Source: Opitutia bacterium
GTDB taxonomy: Bacteria > Verrucomicrobiota > Verrucomicrobiia > Opitutales > Opitutaceae
Assembly: GCA_016217595.1 (NCBI GenBank)
Contig: JACRHS010000008.1
Span: 1-64,000 of the forward strand
Length of the DNA: 64,000 nt
Direction of reading: 5' to 3'
This document shows, piece by piece, positions 34,419-43,252 of the stretch. A model generated the notes under the pieces. That model was given only the letters and a program-made list of their open reading frames with translations, made no database searches and was not told the DNA's origin. Both the position numbers and the translations under genes were made by a program. Numbering within the stretch: position 1 is the first letter of the stretch; each line of letters opens with the position of its first letter.

Positions 34419-35294
34419 ATGTCCATTCCGACCATCGACCAAGTCTGCGAAAAAGCCCAGCGCTTGCCCTGTTCGCCGGTCTTGATGCCAAAATTGGTGC
34501 GCATTTTGGAGGATGTGAATTCTTCCTCCGACGATATTGAGGACATCATCCGGATGGATACCGCGCTGGCGGGCTCGACGCTGCGGCTGGCAAACTCGGC
34601 CTATTTTAGTGCAGGCGGACAACGCGTCGACTCACTGCACGAGGCGGTCTTGCGTCTCGGCTCGCGGGAAATTTACCGGATGGCCGCATTGTCGCTGGCC
34701 GGGCGCTGGATGAACACTCCCGTGGGCGGTTTCCTCTGGGAGCAGAGCGATTTTTGTCGGCGCTCGATCGTGGCAGCGGTTTCCGCCGAATATCTGGCGG
34801 TCAGTTCCAATCGCGCCGATCCGGCGGCGGCGTACACTGCGGGGCTTTTGCACGAGATCGGCAAACTCGCGATCGCCTATGCCTGTGAAGAGCATTTCCC
34901 CGCCATCCGCAAGTTGTGCGAGGAAAAGCGTTGTGCGTGGAGCAGCGCCGAGCGTGAGGTGTTGGGTTACGACAATTGCCAGGTCAGTGCGGCCATGCTG
35001 CAGCGGTGGAACTTCCCCGCCTCGTTGATCGGGGTGGTAGAGGTGCAGCCGCCAACCGCGGACATGCCGGCGAACGTGCTGCCACTGGCGGTGCATGTCC
35101 ACGCGGGCAAATACCTCGCGGCTTCGCTCGGGGCGGGAGTGGCGGAGGACGGCTTCCTGTTCGATTTTAATTCCGACTTACTCATCGAGTGGGGTTTTAC
35201 CCCCGAGGTCTTGGAGGCGGCATTGCCGCCGGTGCTGGAAAAAGCATCGAAGATCCTGGGTGAGAAGTTACTGCACGGCGCGGTTTCGTTCTGA
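34419..35294 (+). CDS. HDOD-domain signalling protein
   Basis: 291 aa, essentially one HDOD domain (PF08668). The segments LPCSPVLMPKLVRILEDVNSSSDDIEDIIRMDTALAGSTLRLANSAYF (shown as landmarks LPCSP, DDIEDIIRMD, STLRLANSAYF), LRLGSREIYRMA and YTAGLLHEIGKLAIAY are visible. In the last, the HD-like motif reads HEIGK instead of HD-x-G. HDOD proteins are catalytically inert HD relatives that act in signalling, often with chemotaxis or c-di-GMP systems. It follows cheA by 100 nt on the same strand and probably shares its transcript. Confidence 0.88.
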   Translation: MSIPTIDQVCEKAQRLPCSPVLMPKLVRILEDVNSSSDDIEDIIRMDTALAGSTLRLANSAYFSAGGQRVDSLHEAVLRLGSREIYRMAALSLAGRWMNTPVGGFLWEQSDFCRRSIVAAVSAEYLAVSSNRADPAAAYTAGLLHEIGKLAIAYACEEHFPAIRKLCEEKRCAWSSAEREVLGYDNCQVSAAMLQRWNFPASLIGVVEVQPPTADMPANVLPLAVHVHAGKYLAASLGAGVAEDGFLFDFNSDLLIEWGFTPEVLEAALPPVLEKASKILGEKLLHGAVSF

Positions 35295-35313
35295 GCCGAA
35301 AAACGCCGTTTGT

Positions 35314-35432
35314 GGGCCGAAGCAGGCGTTGCGCCTCAAGTTGGCTGGTAGGCGTGTCGATATATGGGGTGCTAGTGTGTTGTGGTTGCTTCGGCCCGTG
35401 GGTGCTTAGCGCCCCGGGCCGATTCTTTTTCT
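35314..35432 (+). terminator. Nested terminator with competing upstream arm (possible small RNA)
   Basis: The terminator itself is TCGGCCC (35391-35397), the inner hairpin GGGTGC-tta-GCGCCC (35400-35414), GGGCCGA (35416-35422) and a T-rich tail. Upstream, GGGCCGAAGCA (35314-35324) is a perfect complement of TGCTTCGGCCC (35387-35397), the terminator's left arm, so the two pairings exclude each other. A small AGGCG-ttg-CGCCT hairpin sits at 35324-35336. It ends the cheA-HDOD transcript or a separate short RNA. Confidence 0.6.
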
Positions 35433-35447
35433 CTGCCACTCACGACA

Positions 35448-35479
35448 AATAAAAAGCCGCGACGGTGAAGTCGCGGCTT
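35448..35479 (-). terminator. Rho-independent terminator of sucCD
   Basis: Read on the minus strand, AAGCCGCGAC-ttcacc-GTCGCGGCTT is a perfect 10-bp stem followed by TTTATTTG. It lies 25 nt after the sucD stop. Confidence 0.92.
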
Positions 35480-35503
35480 GGAAAAACCAGAGGTGTCGAC
35501 AGC

Positions 35504-36427
35504 TCAGGCGAGGTTTACCTTCTTCGCGGCGGCGACGCGCAGCAACGCATCGGCCATGTCGCTCGGGGTGGCGGCGACTTCGATGCCGCACTCCTTGAAG
35601 ACCGCGATCTTCGCGGCCGCCGTATCCTCGGCGCCGCCGACGATCGCACCGGCGTGGCCCATGCGGCGACCGGCGGGAGCCGTGGCGCCGGCGATGAATC
35701 CCGCGACGGGCTTCTTGCAGTGCTCTTTGATCCAGCGCGCGGCCTCGACCTCGGCGTTGCCGCCGATTTCGCCGATCATAATGATGCCCTTCGTCTCGGG
35801 ATCGTCGTTGAACATCTTGATCACATCGAGGTGCGAGGTGCCGTTGACGGGATCGCCGCCGATGCCGACGCAGGTGGTCTGGCCGAGACCCTTGCAGGTG
35901 ACTTGCCAGACGGCCTCGTAGGTCAACGTGCCGGAACGCGAGACGATGCCGACATGGCCCTTCTTGTGAATGTAGCCTGGCGCGATGCCAATGCGGCAGC
36001 CGCCGGTGGATTTCTCGCCGGTGCCGGGCGTGACGATGCCGGGGCAGTTGGGTCCGATCAGGCGGGTCTTCTTGCCCTGCATGGCGCGCTTTACGCGGAC
36101 CATGTCGCGGATCGGAATGCCCTCGGTGATGGCGATGACGAGCACGAGGCCGGCATCGACGCCTTCAAGGATGGCGTCGGCGGCGAACGGCGGCGGCACA
36201 AACACCGCCGAGACGGTGGCGCCGGTGGCTTTCGCGGCTTCGGCCACGGTATTGAAGATCGGCACCTTGTGGGCGCCGTGTTCGAAGAACTGGCCGCCCT
36301 TGCCGGGAGTCACGCCGGCGACGACTTTGGTGCCGTAGTCGAGCGAGAGTTTCGCATGCCGGCCGCCGAATTCGCCGGTGATGCCTTGGACGAGAATCTT
36401 GGTTTCAGGTGTGACGAGAATGGACAT
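35504..36427 (-). CDS. sucD: Succinyl-CoA synthetase alpha subunit
   Basis: 307 aa. The CoA-binding Rossmann part has VQGITGEFGGRHAKLSLDYGT and GGVTPGKGG-type sequence (seen as AGVTPGKGGQFF). IGPNCPGIVTPG and the phospho-histidine H258 in RMGHAGAIVGG follow. With SucC it converts succinyl-CoA, phosphate and NDP to succinate, CoA and NTP in the citric acid cycle. It starts 51 nt after sucC. Together with sucA-sucB-lpdA it puts two successive cycle steps in this window, but in separate operons. Confidence 0.95.
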   Translation of the reverse strand: MSILVTPETKILVQGITGEFGGRHAKLSLDYGTKVVAGVTPGKGGQFFEHGAHKVPIFNTVAEAAKATGATVSAVFVPPPFAADAILEGVDAGLVLVIAITEGIPIRDMVRVKRAMQGKKTRLIGPNCPGIVTPGTGEKSTGGCRIGIAPGYIHKKGHVGIVSRSGTLTYEAVWQVTCKGLGQTTCVGIGGDPVNGTSHLDVIKMFNDDPETKGIIMIGEIGGNAEVEAARWIKEHCKKPVAGFIAGATAPAGRRMGHAGAIVGGAEDTAAAKIAVFKECGIEVAATPSDMADALLRVAAAKKVNLA

Positions 36428-36478
36428 GGGAATTTTCGATTTAGGTTATGGGTGTTTCGAGCGCTCCGTTTGTCCGGA

Positions 36479-37663
36479 TCAGGCGGCCACCAGCTTGACG
36501 ATTTTCTGCGCGGCGTCGGCCATGCTGTCGCCCGAGACGATGGGCAGGCCGGAGTCGGCGAGCGTCTTTTTACCGGCGACGACGTTGTTGCCTTCCAACC
36601 GCACGACGAGCGGGAGCTTCAGGCCAACTTCCTTCACCGCTTCGACGATGCCGGCGGCGATGACGTTGCAGTCCATGATGCCGCCAAAGATGTTCACGAA
36701 AATCCCCTTCACGTTTTTGTCGCCGAGGATGATTTTGAAGGCCGCAACGACCTGTTCCTTCGAGGCGCCGCCGCCGACGTCGAGGAAGTTGGCGGGGTTG
36801 CCGCCGAAATGTTTGATGATGTCCATCGTGCTCATCGCGAGGCCGGCGCCGTTGACGAGGCAGGCGATGTTGCCGTCGAGCGCGATGTAGGAGAGCTCGT
36901 GTTTCGAGGCCTCGGTCTCCTTCGGGTCTTCCTCGGCGAAGTCGCGCAGCGCGACGATCTCCGGGTGGCGGAAGAGCGCGTTGTCGTCGAAGCCGACCTT
37001 GGCATCGAGGGCGAGCACGCGGTCATCGGCGGTGGTGATGAGCGGGTTGATCTCCACCATCGAGGCGTCGACGTCCCAGAACATATTGTAGAGATTGCGA
37101 ATCAGCTTCGCGGCCTCCTTGGACTCCTTGGGGTTGAAGCCGAGCGCGAAGCAGAGCTGGCGCACCTGGAAATCGGCGAGACCGTAGGCGGGATCGACGA
37201 AAACCTTGTGGATCTTTTCCGGGGTAGCCTTGGCCACTTCCTCGATGTTCATGCCGCCCTCGGTGGAGGCGACGATCACCGGGCGCGAAGACGCGCGGTC
37301 GAGGAGGATCGAGAGATAGTATTCCTTTTTCGGCGGGCAGGCTTCAGTGAAGAAGAGCGTCTGGACTTTGCGGCCGGCGGGGCCGGTCTGGAGGGTGACG
37401 AGGGTGTTGCCCAGCATCTTGAGGGCGGCCTCGCGGGCATCGGTCTTGGTTTTGCAAACCTTCACGCCGCCTTTGTAACCATCGGTGAAGGTGCCCTTGC
37501 CGCGGCCGCCCGCGTGTATCTGTGACTTGACGACAACCATGCCCTCAGGGAACTGCGCGAGGGCGGCATCGATCTCCGCCACGGTTTTTGCCGGTACGCC
37601 TTTCGGGGCAGGTACGCCGTACTTGCCGAAGAGCGCGTTTGCTTGGAATTCGTGAATGTTCAT
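36479..37663 (-). CDS. sucC: Succinyl-CoA synthetase beta subunit
   Basis: 394 aa. The ATP-grasp N-terminus is [22 protein letters not shown], with [16 protein letters not shown] as the nucleotide-binding loop. [21 protein letters not shown] and [13 protein letters not shown] (Asn/Gly segment) follow, and [15 protein letters not shown] sits in the CoA-ligase domain. It forms the alpha2beta2 or alpha-beta enzyme with SucD. Both subunits are intact. It is divergent from the CII-like gene across ~128 bp. Confidence 0.95.
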   Translation of the reverse strand: MNIHEFQANALFGKYGVPAPKGVPAKTVAEIDAALAQFPEGMVVVKSQIHAGGRGKGTFTDGYKGGVKVCKTKTDAREAALKMLGNTLVTLQTGPAGRKVQTLFFTEACPPKKEYYLSILLDRASSRPVIVASTEGGMNIEEVAKATPEKIHKVFVDPAYGLADFQVRQLCFALGFNPKESKEAAKLIRNLYNMFWDVDASMVEINPLITTADDRVLALDAKVGFDDNALFRHPEIVALRDFAEEDPKETEASKHELSYIALDGNIACLVNGAGLAMSTMDIIKHFGGNPANFLDVGGGASKEQVVAAFKIILGDKNVKGIFVNIFGGIMDCNVIAAGIVEAVKEVGLKLPLVVRLEGNNVVAGKKTLADSGLPIVSGDSMADAAQKIVKLVAA

Positions 37664-37791
37664 AGAACTGGCCTCGGGTTTGGCAGAAAGCGGCGCGCGA
37701 CGAAATCAAAAACCGCATCGATATTCGCATACTTGCATGCGCATGGGCGCGGTGTTGCGTTTTGCCGTACGCGGGGCAGCATCTCCGGGCC

Positions 37792-38268
37792 ATGGAATCG
37801 CACGAGGTGATGCGCGAGGTGCTCAGAAACACACCAGCCAAGCAAATTGCAGCTGAAATGGGTTTGTCGCTGTCGCTGGTCTACAAGTGGGCCGAGCCGC
37901 TGGAGGAGGAACGCGGGAGTGGCGCGAGCAGTCCGCTCGATCGCGTCGGCCAGCTCATACGCATCACGAATGATGCGCGGATCGCGCAGTGGGCATGCGA
38001 GAAAACAGGCGGTTTCTTTATTCGCAATTCTGCCGCGGGCAAGACCACCGGCCAGCTCATCCCGATGACGAACGACATCGTGCAGGAATTTGCCGACATG
38101 CTGGCGACCATCGCGCAGGCGGCGGGCGACAGTCGGATCACACTTGATGAGGCGCGGGCGATCCGGCGGCGCTGGGAGGAATTGAAAACGGTGACCGAGG
38201 GCTTTGTGCGCGCAGCCGAGAGCGGCACTTTCCGTCAGGCAACACCGGTCGCCACCGCCAAGCACTGA
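37792..38268 (+). CDS. Phage regulatory protein CII-like (CP76 family) DNA-binding protein
   Basis: 158 aa from ATG 37792. An N-terminal helix-turn-helix (VMREVLRNTPAKQIAAEMGLSLSLVYKWAE; helices around KQIAAEMG and SLSLVYKW) is followed by LDRVGQLIRITNDARIAQWACEKTGGFFI. A helical C-terminus contains DIVQEFADMLATIAQAAGDSRITLDEARAIRRRWEEL (listed as landmarks). The LIRITND...WLCE-like pattern is typical of the phage CII/CP76 family. There is no prophage around it, so it is probably a domesticated regulator. Its target is unknown. The neighbouring divergent sucC promoter is one candidate. Confidence 0.75.
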   Translation: MESHEVMREVLRNTPAKQIAAEMGLSLSLVYKWAEPLEEERGSGASSPLDRVGQLIRITNDARIAQWACEKTGGFFIRNSAAGKTTGQLIPMTNDIVQEFADMLATIAQAAGDSRITLDEARAIRRRWEELKTVTEGFVRAAESGTFRQATPVATAKH

Positions 38269-38295
38269 GCAGTACGGCGTGGTCGAGCTACCAGC

Positions 38296-40614
38296 TTAAG
38301 GGGGAGGCAGCACTTGCTGGATGGCCTCGGCGAGACGGCCGAGGGTGAAAGGCTTCTCCATGAAGCAGCGCACCCCGAGCTCACGGGCCGCATCGGCGCC
38401 TCCGGGGCGCAGAAAGCCCGACGTCAAAATAATGGGCAGTGTACTTCGCACCAGATGCACTTGATGGGCAAACTCCACGCCAGTCATCTCGGGCATGGTG
38501 AGATCGGTTAGCACCAGATCGACCCGGGAAGGATCCTGCCGGATGTATTCCAGCGCTTCGACTGAGCTGGTGAAGACCTTGGCCTGATAGCCGAGCTTGC
38601 TGAGCATGCGTTGCCCAATCTGGGCGATGGCGGATTCGTCATCGACGAGAATGATGCGTTCGCCGCGACCACGGGGAAAACTGGATTGTTGTGCGGAGGA
38701 TTCCTCGGCGGCGGTCTCGACCACTGGGAAATACAGGTGGAAGGTCGTGCCTTGCCCCACGGTGCTTTCGACGCCGATGCCGCCGTCGTGGTTGACGACG
38801 ATGCCGTGGACGACAGCAAGGCCGAGTCCGGTGCCCTCACCGGGTCCTTTGGTGGTGAAGAATGGCTCGAAGATCCGTTCGAGGGTCGCTTTGTCCATGC
38901 CGCACCCGGTATCGCGCATGCTGAGGCAAACCGCATTCCCGGGGGGAAGTTTCGGGTAGCGGGCCAGCAGGGCCGCATCCACGGTGACCGTAGTCAGTGT
39001 GACGGTGAGCACGCCGCCGTGCGTACGCATGGCATGGGCGGCGTTGGTGCCGAGATTCATGATGACCTGATGAATCTGACTGGGGTCGCAGAGAATCGGC
39101 GGGCCGTGATCGCCAATTTCGATGCGGATTTCGATGGTGGCGGGGAGCGAGGCGCGCAACAAACGCAAGGCCTCCTTTGCGATGAGGCCGAGTCGGGCGA
39201 CGCCGCGCTGTTGCTCGCGGCGGCGGCTGAAGGTCAGAATTTGCGCCACCAGATCTTTGGCGCGGGCGCAGGCGGCGAGAGCGTCGGTCAGGCAAACGCG
39301 CGAGGGATGACTGTTGGGTAGGTCGAGCTCGGCCAGCTGCACATTGCCGACGATGCCGGTGAGAATGTTGTTGAAATCATGCGCGATGCCGCCGGCGAGC
39401 GTGCCGATAGCCTCCATTTTTTGCGCCTGGCGCAATTGGGATTCGAGGTAGTGGCGCGCTTCCTCGGCGCGAACGGTGTCGGAGACGTCGCGGGTCACGA
39501 TCACGCCGCGTTCCTGGCCAGAGGAAGTGCGGTAGGCGCGTCCCGAAGACTCGAACCAGAGCCAGGAGCCGTTTTTGTGCCGATGCCGGTAACGGAATTT
39601 GGCGTCGCGGGTGCGAAACTGGTGCATCACCGAGGGCATATCGTCCGGATGAATCGACTCGAAGACGCTATGCCCAATTTTCTCGCTGACTGTGTAGCCA
39701 GTGATGCGTTCGTGGTTGGGGCTCACATAGAGGTACGTGCCTTGCACGTCGACTTCGCAGACGAGGTCGTTGGAGTTTTCGACCAGCAGACGGAAGCGTT
39801 CTTCACTATCGCGGAGTGTCGTTTCCGCGATCTGTCGCGCGCTAATGTCCTGCATCATGGCGAGGAGACGCGTTTCGCCATTATATTCGATCAGGCTAAA
39901 GGCGATGAGCACCGACAGAAAATTGCCCGCCTTGGTGCGCACCCGGCATTCGATGGTGCTGCCGAGGCCGCCGGCCAGGGCCTGGCGGATGAGGCGACGA
40001 CGTTCCGAGAGGTCGGTGTAGGCGCCGAAATCGATCGTGCGGTGCCCCAACGCTTCTGCGCGTGTATAGCCGAAGAGCGCGAGCGCCGCGGGATTGACGT
40101 CAAAGATGGTGCCATCTTCGAGACTGGTGACGATGATCGCCACCGGGCTGTTGTTGAAGATGGTGGTGAATTGACGCTCGCTCGCGATGAGCCGGTCGAG
40201 GTCTTGTTTGCGCTCGCGACGCAGTTGGGTCTCGCGCAGCTCACGCACAATGGCGGGGCCGAGCCGGGCGAGGTTGTCTTTGATCAGATAATCGTGCGCT
40301 CCGGCGCGCATGGCCTCGACGGCTAACCCTTCGCCAATGGTTCCGGAGACGATAAAGAAGGGGAGATCAAGTCCGCTTTCCCGATAGAGCCCGAGAGCTT
40401 CCAGTCCGGTGAACGACGGCAGATTGTAGTCAGCCAGGATCAGGTCCCAGGTTTGGGAGCGCAGCGCTTCGCGCATGGCTTCCGGTGTCTCGACGCGGGT
40501 CGCGATCGGATCGAAACCCGCGCGCCGCAGCTCCATCAAAACCAACGCCTCGTCGCTCGGAGAATCTTCCACCAGCAGCAGGCGCAGTGGTTTGCGGGCG
40601 GGGGCGGTCGGCAT
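38296..40614 (-). CDS. Hybrid sensor histidine kinase (REC-PAS-PAS-HisKA-HATPase-REC)
   Basis: 772 aa. It has an N-terminal receiver with D62 (LILADYNLP), a PAS domain at ~145-260 (TIFNNSPVAIIVT) and a second PAS with PAC at ~272-385 (NSNDLVCEVDVQGTYLYVSPN). HisKA carries phospho-acceptor H412 in GGIAHDFNNILTG. HATPase_c has N box IMNLGTNAAHAM, G1 DTGCGMD and G2 GEGTGLGLAVVHG. The C-terminal receiver has VDLVLTDLTMPEMTG. No membrane segment is visible, so it is a cytoplasmic sensor. It is last in an operon with a response regulator and another kinase, and starts 14 nt after the regulator stop. Confidence 0.92.
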   Translation of the reverse strand: MPTAPARKPLRLLLVEDSPSDEALVLMELRRAGFDPIATRVETPEAMREALRSQTWDLILADYNLPSFTGLEALGLYRESGLDLPFFIVSGTIGEGLAVEAMRAGAHDYLIKDNLARLGPAIVRELRETQLRRERKQDLDRLIASERQFTTIFNNSPVAIIVTSLEDGTIFDVNPAALALFGYTRAEALGHRTIDFGAYTDLSERRRLIRQALAGGLGSTIECRVRTKAGNFLSVLIAFSLIEYNGETRLLAMMQDISARQIAETTLRDSEERFRLLVENSNDLVCEVDVQGTYLYVSPNHERITGYTVSEKIGHSVFESIHPDDMPSVMHQFRTRDAKFRYRHRHKNGSWLWFESSGRAYRTSSGQERGVIVTRDVSDTVRAEEARHYLESQLRQAQKMEAIGTLAGGIAHDFNNILTGIVGNVQLAELDLPNSHPSRVCLTDALAACARAKDLVAQILTFSRRREQQRGVARLGLIAKEALRLLRASLPATIEIRIEIGDHGPPILCDPSQIHQVIMNLGTNAAHAMRTHGGVLTVTLTTVTVDAALLARYPKLPPGNAVCLSMRDTGCGMDKATLERIFEPFFTTKGPGEGTGLGLAVVHGIVVNHDGGIGVESTVGQGTTFHLYFPVVETAAEESSAQQSSFPRGRGERIILVDDESAIAQIGQRMLSKLGYQAKVFTSSVEALEYIRQDPSRVDLVLTDLTMPEMTGVEFAHQVHLVRSTLPIILTSGFLRPGGADAARELGVRCFMEKPFTLGRLAEAIQQVLPPP

Positions 40615-40628
40615 GGCACGGATCGGGC

Positions 40629-41072
40629 TTACTCACCCGGAGGAAGGGGCTCGTTCAGGATCAGCCAGTAGAAACCGAGCTGGCCGACGACCTTGATGAA
40701 TTCATCGAAGTCGACGGGTTTGCGAATATAGCTGTTGGCTCCGAGGTTGTAGCTCTCGATGACATCCTGTTCTTCGCGTGAGGTAGTGAGCATCACCACG
40801 CGCAACAGGCGGGTGCGGGGATCGCGGCGCAGGGCGCGGAGAACATCCATCCCATCAACTTTCGGCAGCTTCAGATCGAGCAACACGAAAGCCGGCACGT
40901 CCGCCGGATCACGTCCGGCATGTACGCCTTCACCGAAGAGCCAGTCGAGGGCGGCCTGTCCGTCGGCTGCGATAACGACTTCATTGAGGATGTTATTCTT
41001 TTTGAAGGCTCGGAGAGTGAGGGCCACGTCGTCCGGGTTATCTTCGACCAACAGGATTTTCTTACGGGTCAT
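40629..41072 (-). CDS. Single-domain response regulator (Rcp1-like)
   Basis: 147 aa from MTRKKILLVEDNPDDV at 41072, chosen because the ATG overlaps the stop of the upstream kinase gene as ATGA. The acidic pair is D11 with E10 and neighbours, the phospho-acceptor is D66 in FVLLDLKLPKVDG, and the conserved Thr/Lys are in VMLTTSREEQD and YIRKPVD. It has no output domain. This type (Rcp1) is the usual partner of phytochrome-like or PAS/GAF kinases. It can act as a phosphate shuttle between the two flanking kinases, which is inference from the gene order. Confidence 0.93.
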   Translation of the reverse strand: MTRKKILLVEDNPDDVALTLRAFKKNNILNEVVIAADGQAALDWLFGEGVHAGRDPADVPAFVLLDLKLPKVDGMDVLRALRRDPRTRLLRVVMLTTSREEQDVIESYNLGANSYIRKPVDFDEFIKVVGQLGFYWLILNEPLPPGE

Positions 41073-43141
41073 ACGGGTGGAGTAAGTAATGGTGGGTTTT
41101 CGCCGAAAGTAAAATAGAACGCCGCACCCTGGCCGGGTGCCGACTCGGCCCACGCGCGACCACCGTGGCGGGCGACGATGCGGCGGACCGTGGCCAGTCC
41201 GATGCCGGTGCCTTCAAAGTCGTTGGCCGAGTGCAGGCGCTGGAAGGGTGTGAAAAGTTTGTTCACGTAACGCATGTCGAAGCCGGCGCCGTTATCGCGC
41301 ACGACAAAGATCTGGGCGTCGTTGGTATCGCGTTTGGCCAGCGTCGCTAGTTCCACTTTGGGCGCGGGTTGGCGTCGGGTGTATTTCCAAGCGTTGCTGA
41401 GCAGGTTTTGCAGCACGATGCGCGCAAGGGCGCGATCGGCAAAAGCCCAGAGCTCCGGGGCGCACTCGAAGGCGACGGCGTGCTGGGGCTGGAGTACGCG
41501 CAACTCGGCCTGCACATCCGCCGCGAGCACGGCCAGATCGATCTTCTCCCGGTGCATTTCCATCCGGCTGGCGCGGGAGAGCCGGATCAGGTCGTCGATC
41601 AGATGCCCCATGTGTTGCGAGGCATAGCGAATGCGCCGCAGATAATCGCAGCCGGTCTCATCCAGCCGGTCCTGGTAATCCTCCTCGATGGCGCGGCTGA
41701 AACCGTCGATGGCGCGGAGCGGACTGCGGAGGTCGTGCGAGACAGAATAGCTGAACGATTCGAGCTCGGCATTGGCAGCCTCCAGTTGGGTGGTGCGCTC
41801 GATAACCCGGCGTTCGAGTTCAGAATTGAGACGCTTGATTTCCTCGGCCGCCATCACTCGTTCGGTGACATCGTCCATGGTGCCGACGTAACCGAATATC
41901 TTGCCATCGGCCTGGTGCAGCACCCGGACGCGGACACTGACCCAACGGACTTGGCCTTCTGTGTTCACGAACCGCCGTTCTGCATTGTAGTCACCTGCAT
42001 TGGCTGCGCGGGTCGCCAACACGCGGGCGCGATCGTCCGGGTGAAGCGATTCCATCCAGCCATCGCCGCGTGCCGCTTGTGCGGTCATCCCGGTGATTTC
42101 ACTCCAGCGTTGATTCACGTAGGTGCATTGCCGGGCGTGGTCCAATTGGAAAATTCCCACCGGCGAACTGTCGCTCAGGGCTCGGAAGCGCGTTTCGCTG
42201 GTGCGCAGCGCTTCTTCGATCTCCAGTCGTTCCAGTTCGGCCGAGGCGCGGCTCGCAAAAAGCTGCAGGATGGCGGTGGCGTGGGGGATGAGCGGGCGTT
42301 GACGCGAATATTTTACCGAGATGTAGCCAAGCGTGCGGCCATCAGCAGCGCGCAAGGACAGTGCCATGTAGCTGTCGACTCCTGCGGCGCGGTAAAAATC
42401 AGCGCGTTCGGGTTCGCGCATGGACAGGGTTCCATCCACCTCACAGTATCCGATTTGTAATGTCTCGAGGGCCGGTGAGGTTATCTGTGGAGTAAATTCC
42501 TCCACGTATTCCGTATAGCCTGCGGCGTTCCAGTGCGCCACCGTGCGGATGCGCTGGGTCCGGCGGTCCACGATTTGCCCGACGAAAATCCGGATGGCGT
42601 TAAGGAACGGTCCGACTTCGCGCACCAGCGATTGGAAAAACTCGCGACCGCAGACGCCGGCAGTGGCGCGACGGACCGTTTCAAAGATGCGCTCGATTTG
42701 TTGTTCCCTTGGTTTGACGCGCAGGTGCAGTTGGAGCGCGACTTCCGCTCCAAAACGCATCCAGGCCACTCCAAGTTCCACGCTGAGGCGGCTGCCATCG
42801 CATCGTGTCAATGTGGTTTCCTGGCCGGTGGAAGGCACTTCGTCCGTTTCCACTGCGGCGCGGGTGTGCAAATCGGTGAGATCGATAGTTGGTATATGCC
42901 GGGAGATTTCCTGCCCGAGCATCGCCTGCGGAGACGGATAGCCGAGTTGGCGCGCCGCGGCGGCATTCGCGTAACGGATGCGTTCCTGCGTGAGCACGAG
43001 GATGCCGTCCGGCAGCAGCTCGATGGCCCGCTGGAAATAGTCGCAAGAAGCAGGCGCGGTTTGAGACTGTAGCAATGCCTCGGGCCGGGGATCGGGCCCT
43101 GTCGCTTGGGGCGAAGGGGGTTCCAAGAAGTTGCTGGGCAT
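41069..43141 (-). CDS. Sensor histidine kinase (PAS-GAF-PAS-HisKA-HATPase)
   Basis: 690 aa. A PAS domain is at ~33-145 (ELLPDGILVLTQERIRYAN). A GAF-like region is at ~150-305 (SYMALSLRAADGRTLGYISV), followed by a second PAS/PAC at ~315-432 (SDSSPVGIFQLDHARQCTYVN) and a short coiled coil (IKRLNSELERRVIERTTQLE). HisKA has H469 in SYSVSHDLRSPLRAIDGF. HATPase_c has LQNLLSNAWKYT, VRDNGAGFDM and EGTGIGLATVRRI. No chromophore cysteine near the N-terminus was noticed, so light sensing is not supported. It overlaps the response regulator gene by 4 nt. Confidence 0.92.
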   Translation of the reverse strand: MPSNFLEPPSPQATGPDPRPEALLQSQTAPASCDYFQRAIELLPDGILVLTQERIRYANAAAARQLGYPSPQAMLGQEISRHIPTIDLTDLHTRAAVETDEVPSTGQETTLTRCDGSRLSVELGVAWMRFGAEVALQLHLRVKPREQQIERIFETVRRATAGVCGREFFQSLVREVGPFLNAIRIFVGQIVDRRTQRIRTVAHWNAAGYTEYVEEFTPQITSPALETLQIGYCEVDGTLSMREPERADFYRAAGVDSYMALSLRAADGRTLGYISVKYSRQRPLIPHATAILQLFASRASAELERLEIEEALRTSETRFRALSDSSPVGIFQLDHARQCTYVNQRWSEITGMTAQAARGDGWMESLHPDDRARVLATRAANAGDYNAERRFVNTEGQVRWVSVRVRVLHQADGKIFGYVGTMDDVTERVMAAEEIKRLNSELERRVIERTTQLEAANAELESFSYSVSHDLRSPLRAIDGFSRAIEEDYQDRLDETGCDYLRRIRYASQHMGHLIDDLIRLSRASRMEMHREKIDLAVLAADVQAELRVLQPQHAVAFECAPELWAFADRALARIVLQNLLSNAWKYTRRQPAPKVELATLAKRDTNDAQIFVVRDNGAGFDMRYVNKLFTPFQRLHSANDFEGTGIGLATVRRIVARHGGRAWAESAPGQGAAFYFTFGENPPLLTPPV

Positions 43142-43252
43142 AAAAACCCGTCCGAGAAACGAGGTTTGCTCGATAAGGGTATATCGGTTAGAGTGCTTGG
43201 AACTGAAGCGGTTTCGCCCGAAATTACAACCGCCGTCTGGCGATTGCTCCGG

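Noticed and set aside
35465-37525. 686-codon plus-strand frame opposite sucD and sucC
   Set aside because: Antisense shadow of two intact citric-acid-cycle genes.
37740-38270. Prophage suggested by the CII-like gene
   Set aside because: No integrase, capsid, terminase or other phage gene on either side. Both flanks are core genes.
41069-43141. Possible bacteriophytochrome
   Set aside because: The PAS-GAF order and Rcp1-like partner suggest it, but no chromophore-binding cysteine or PHY domain was seen.
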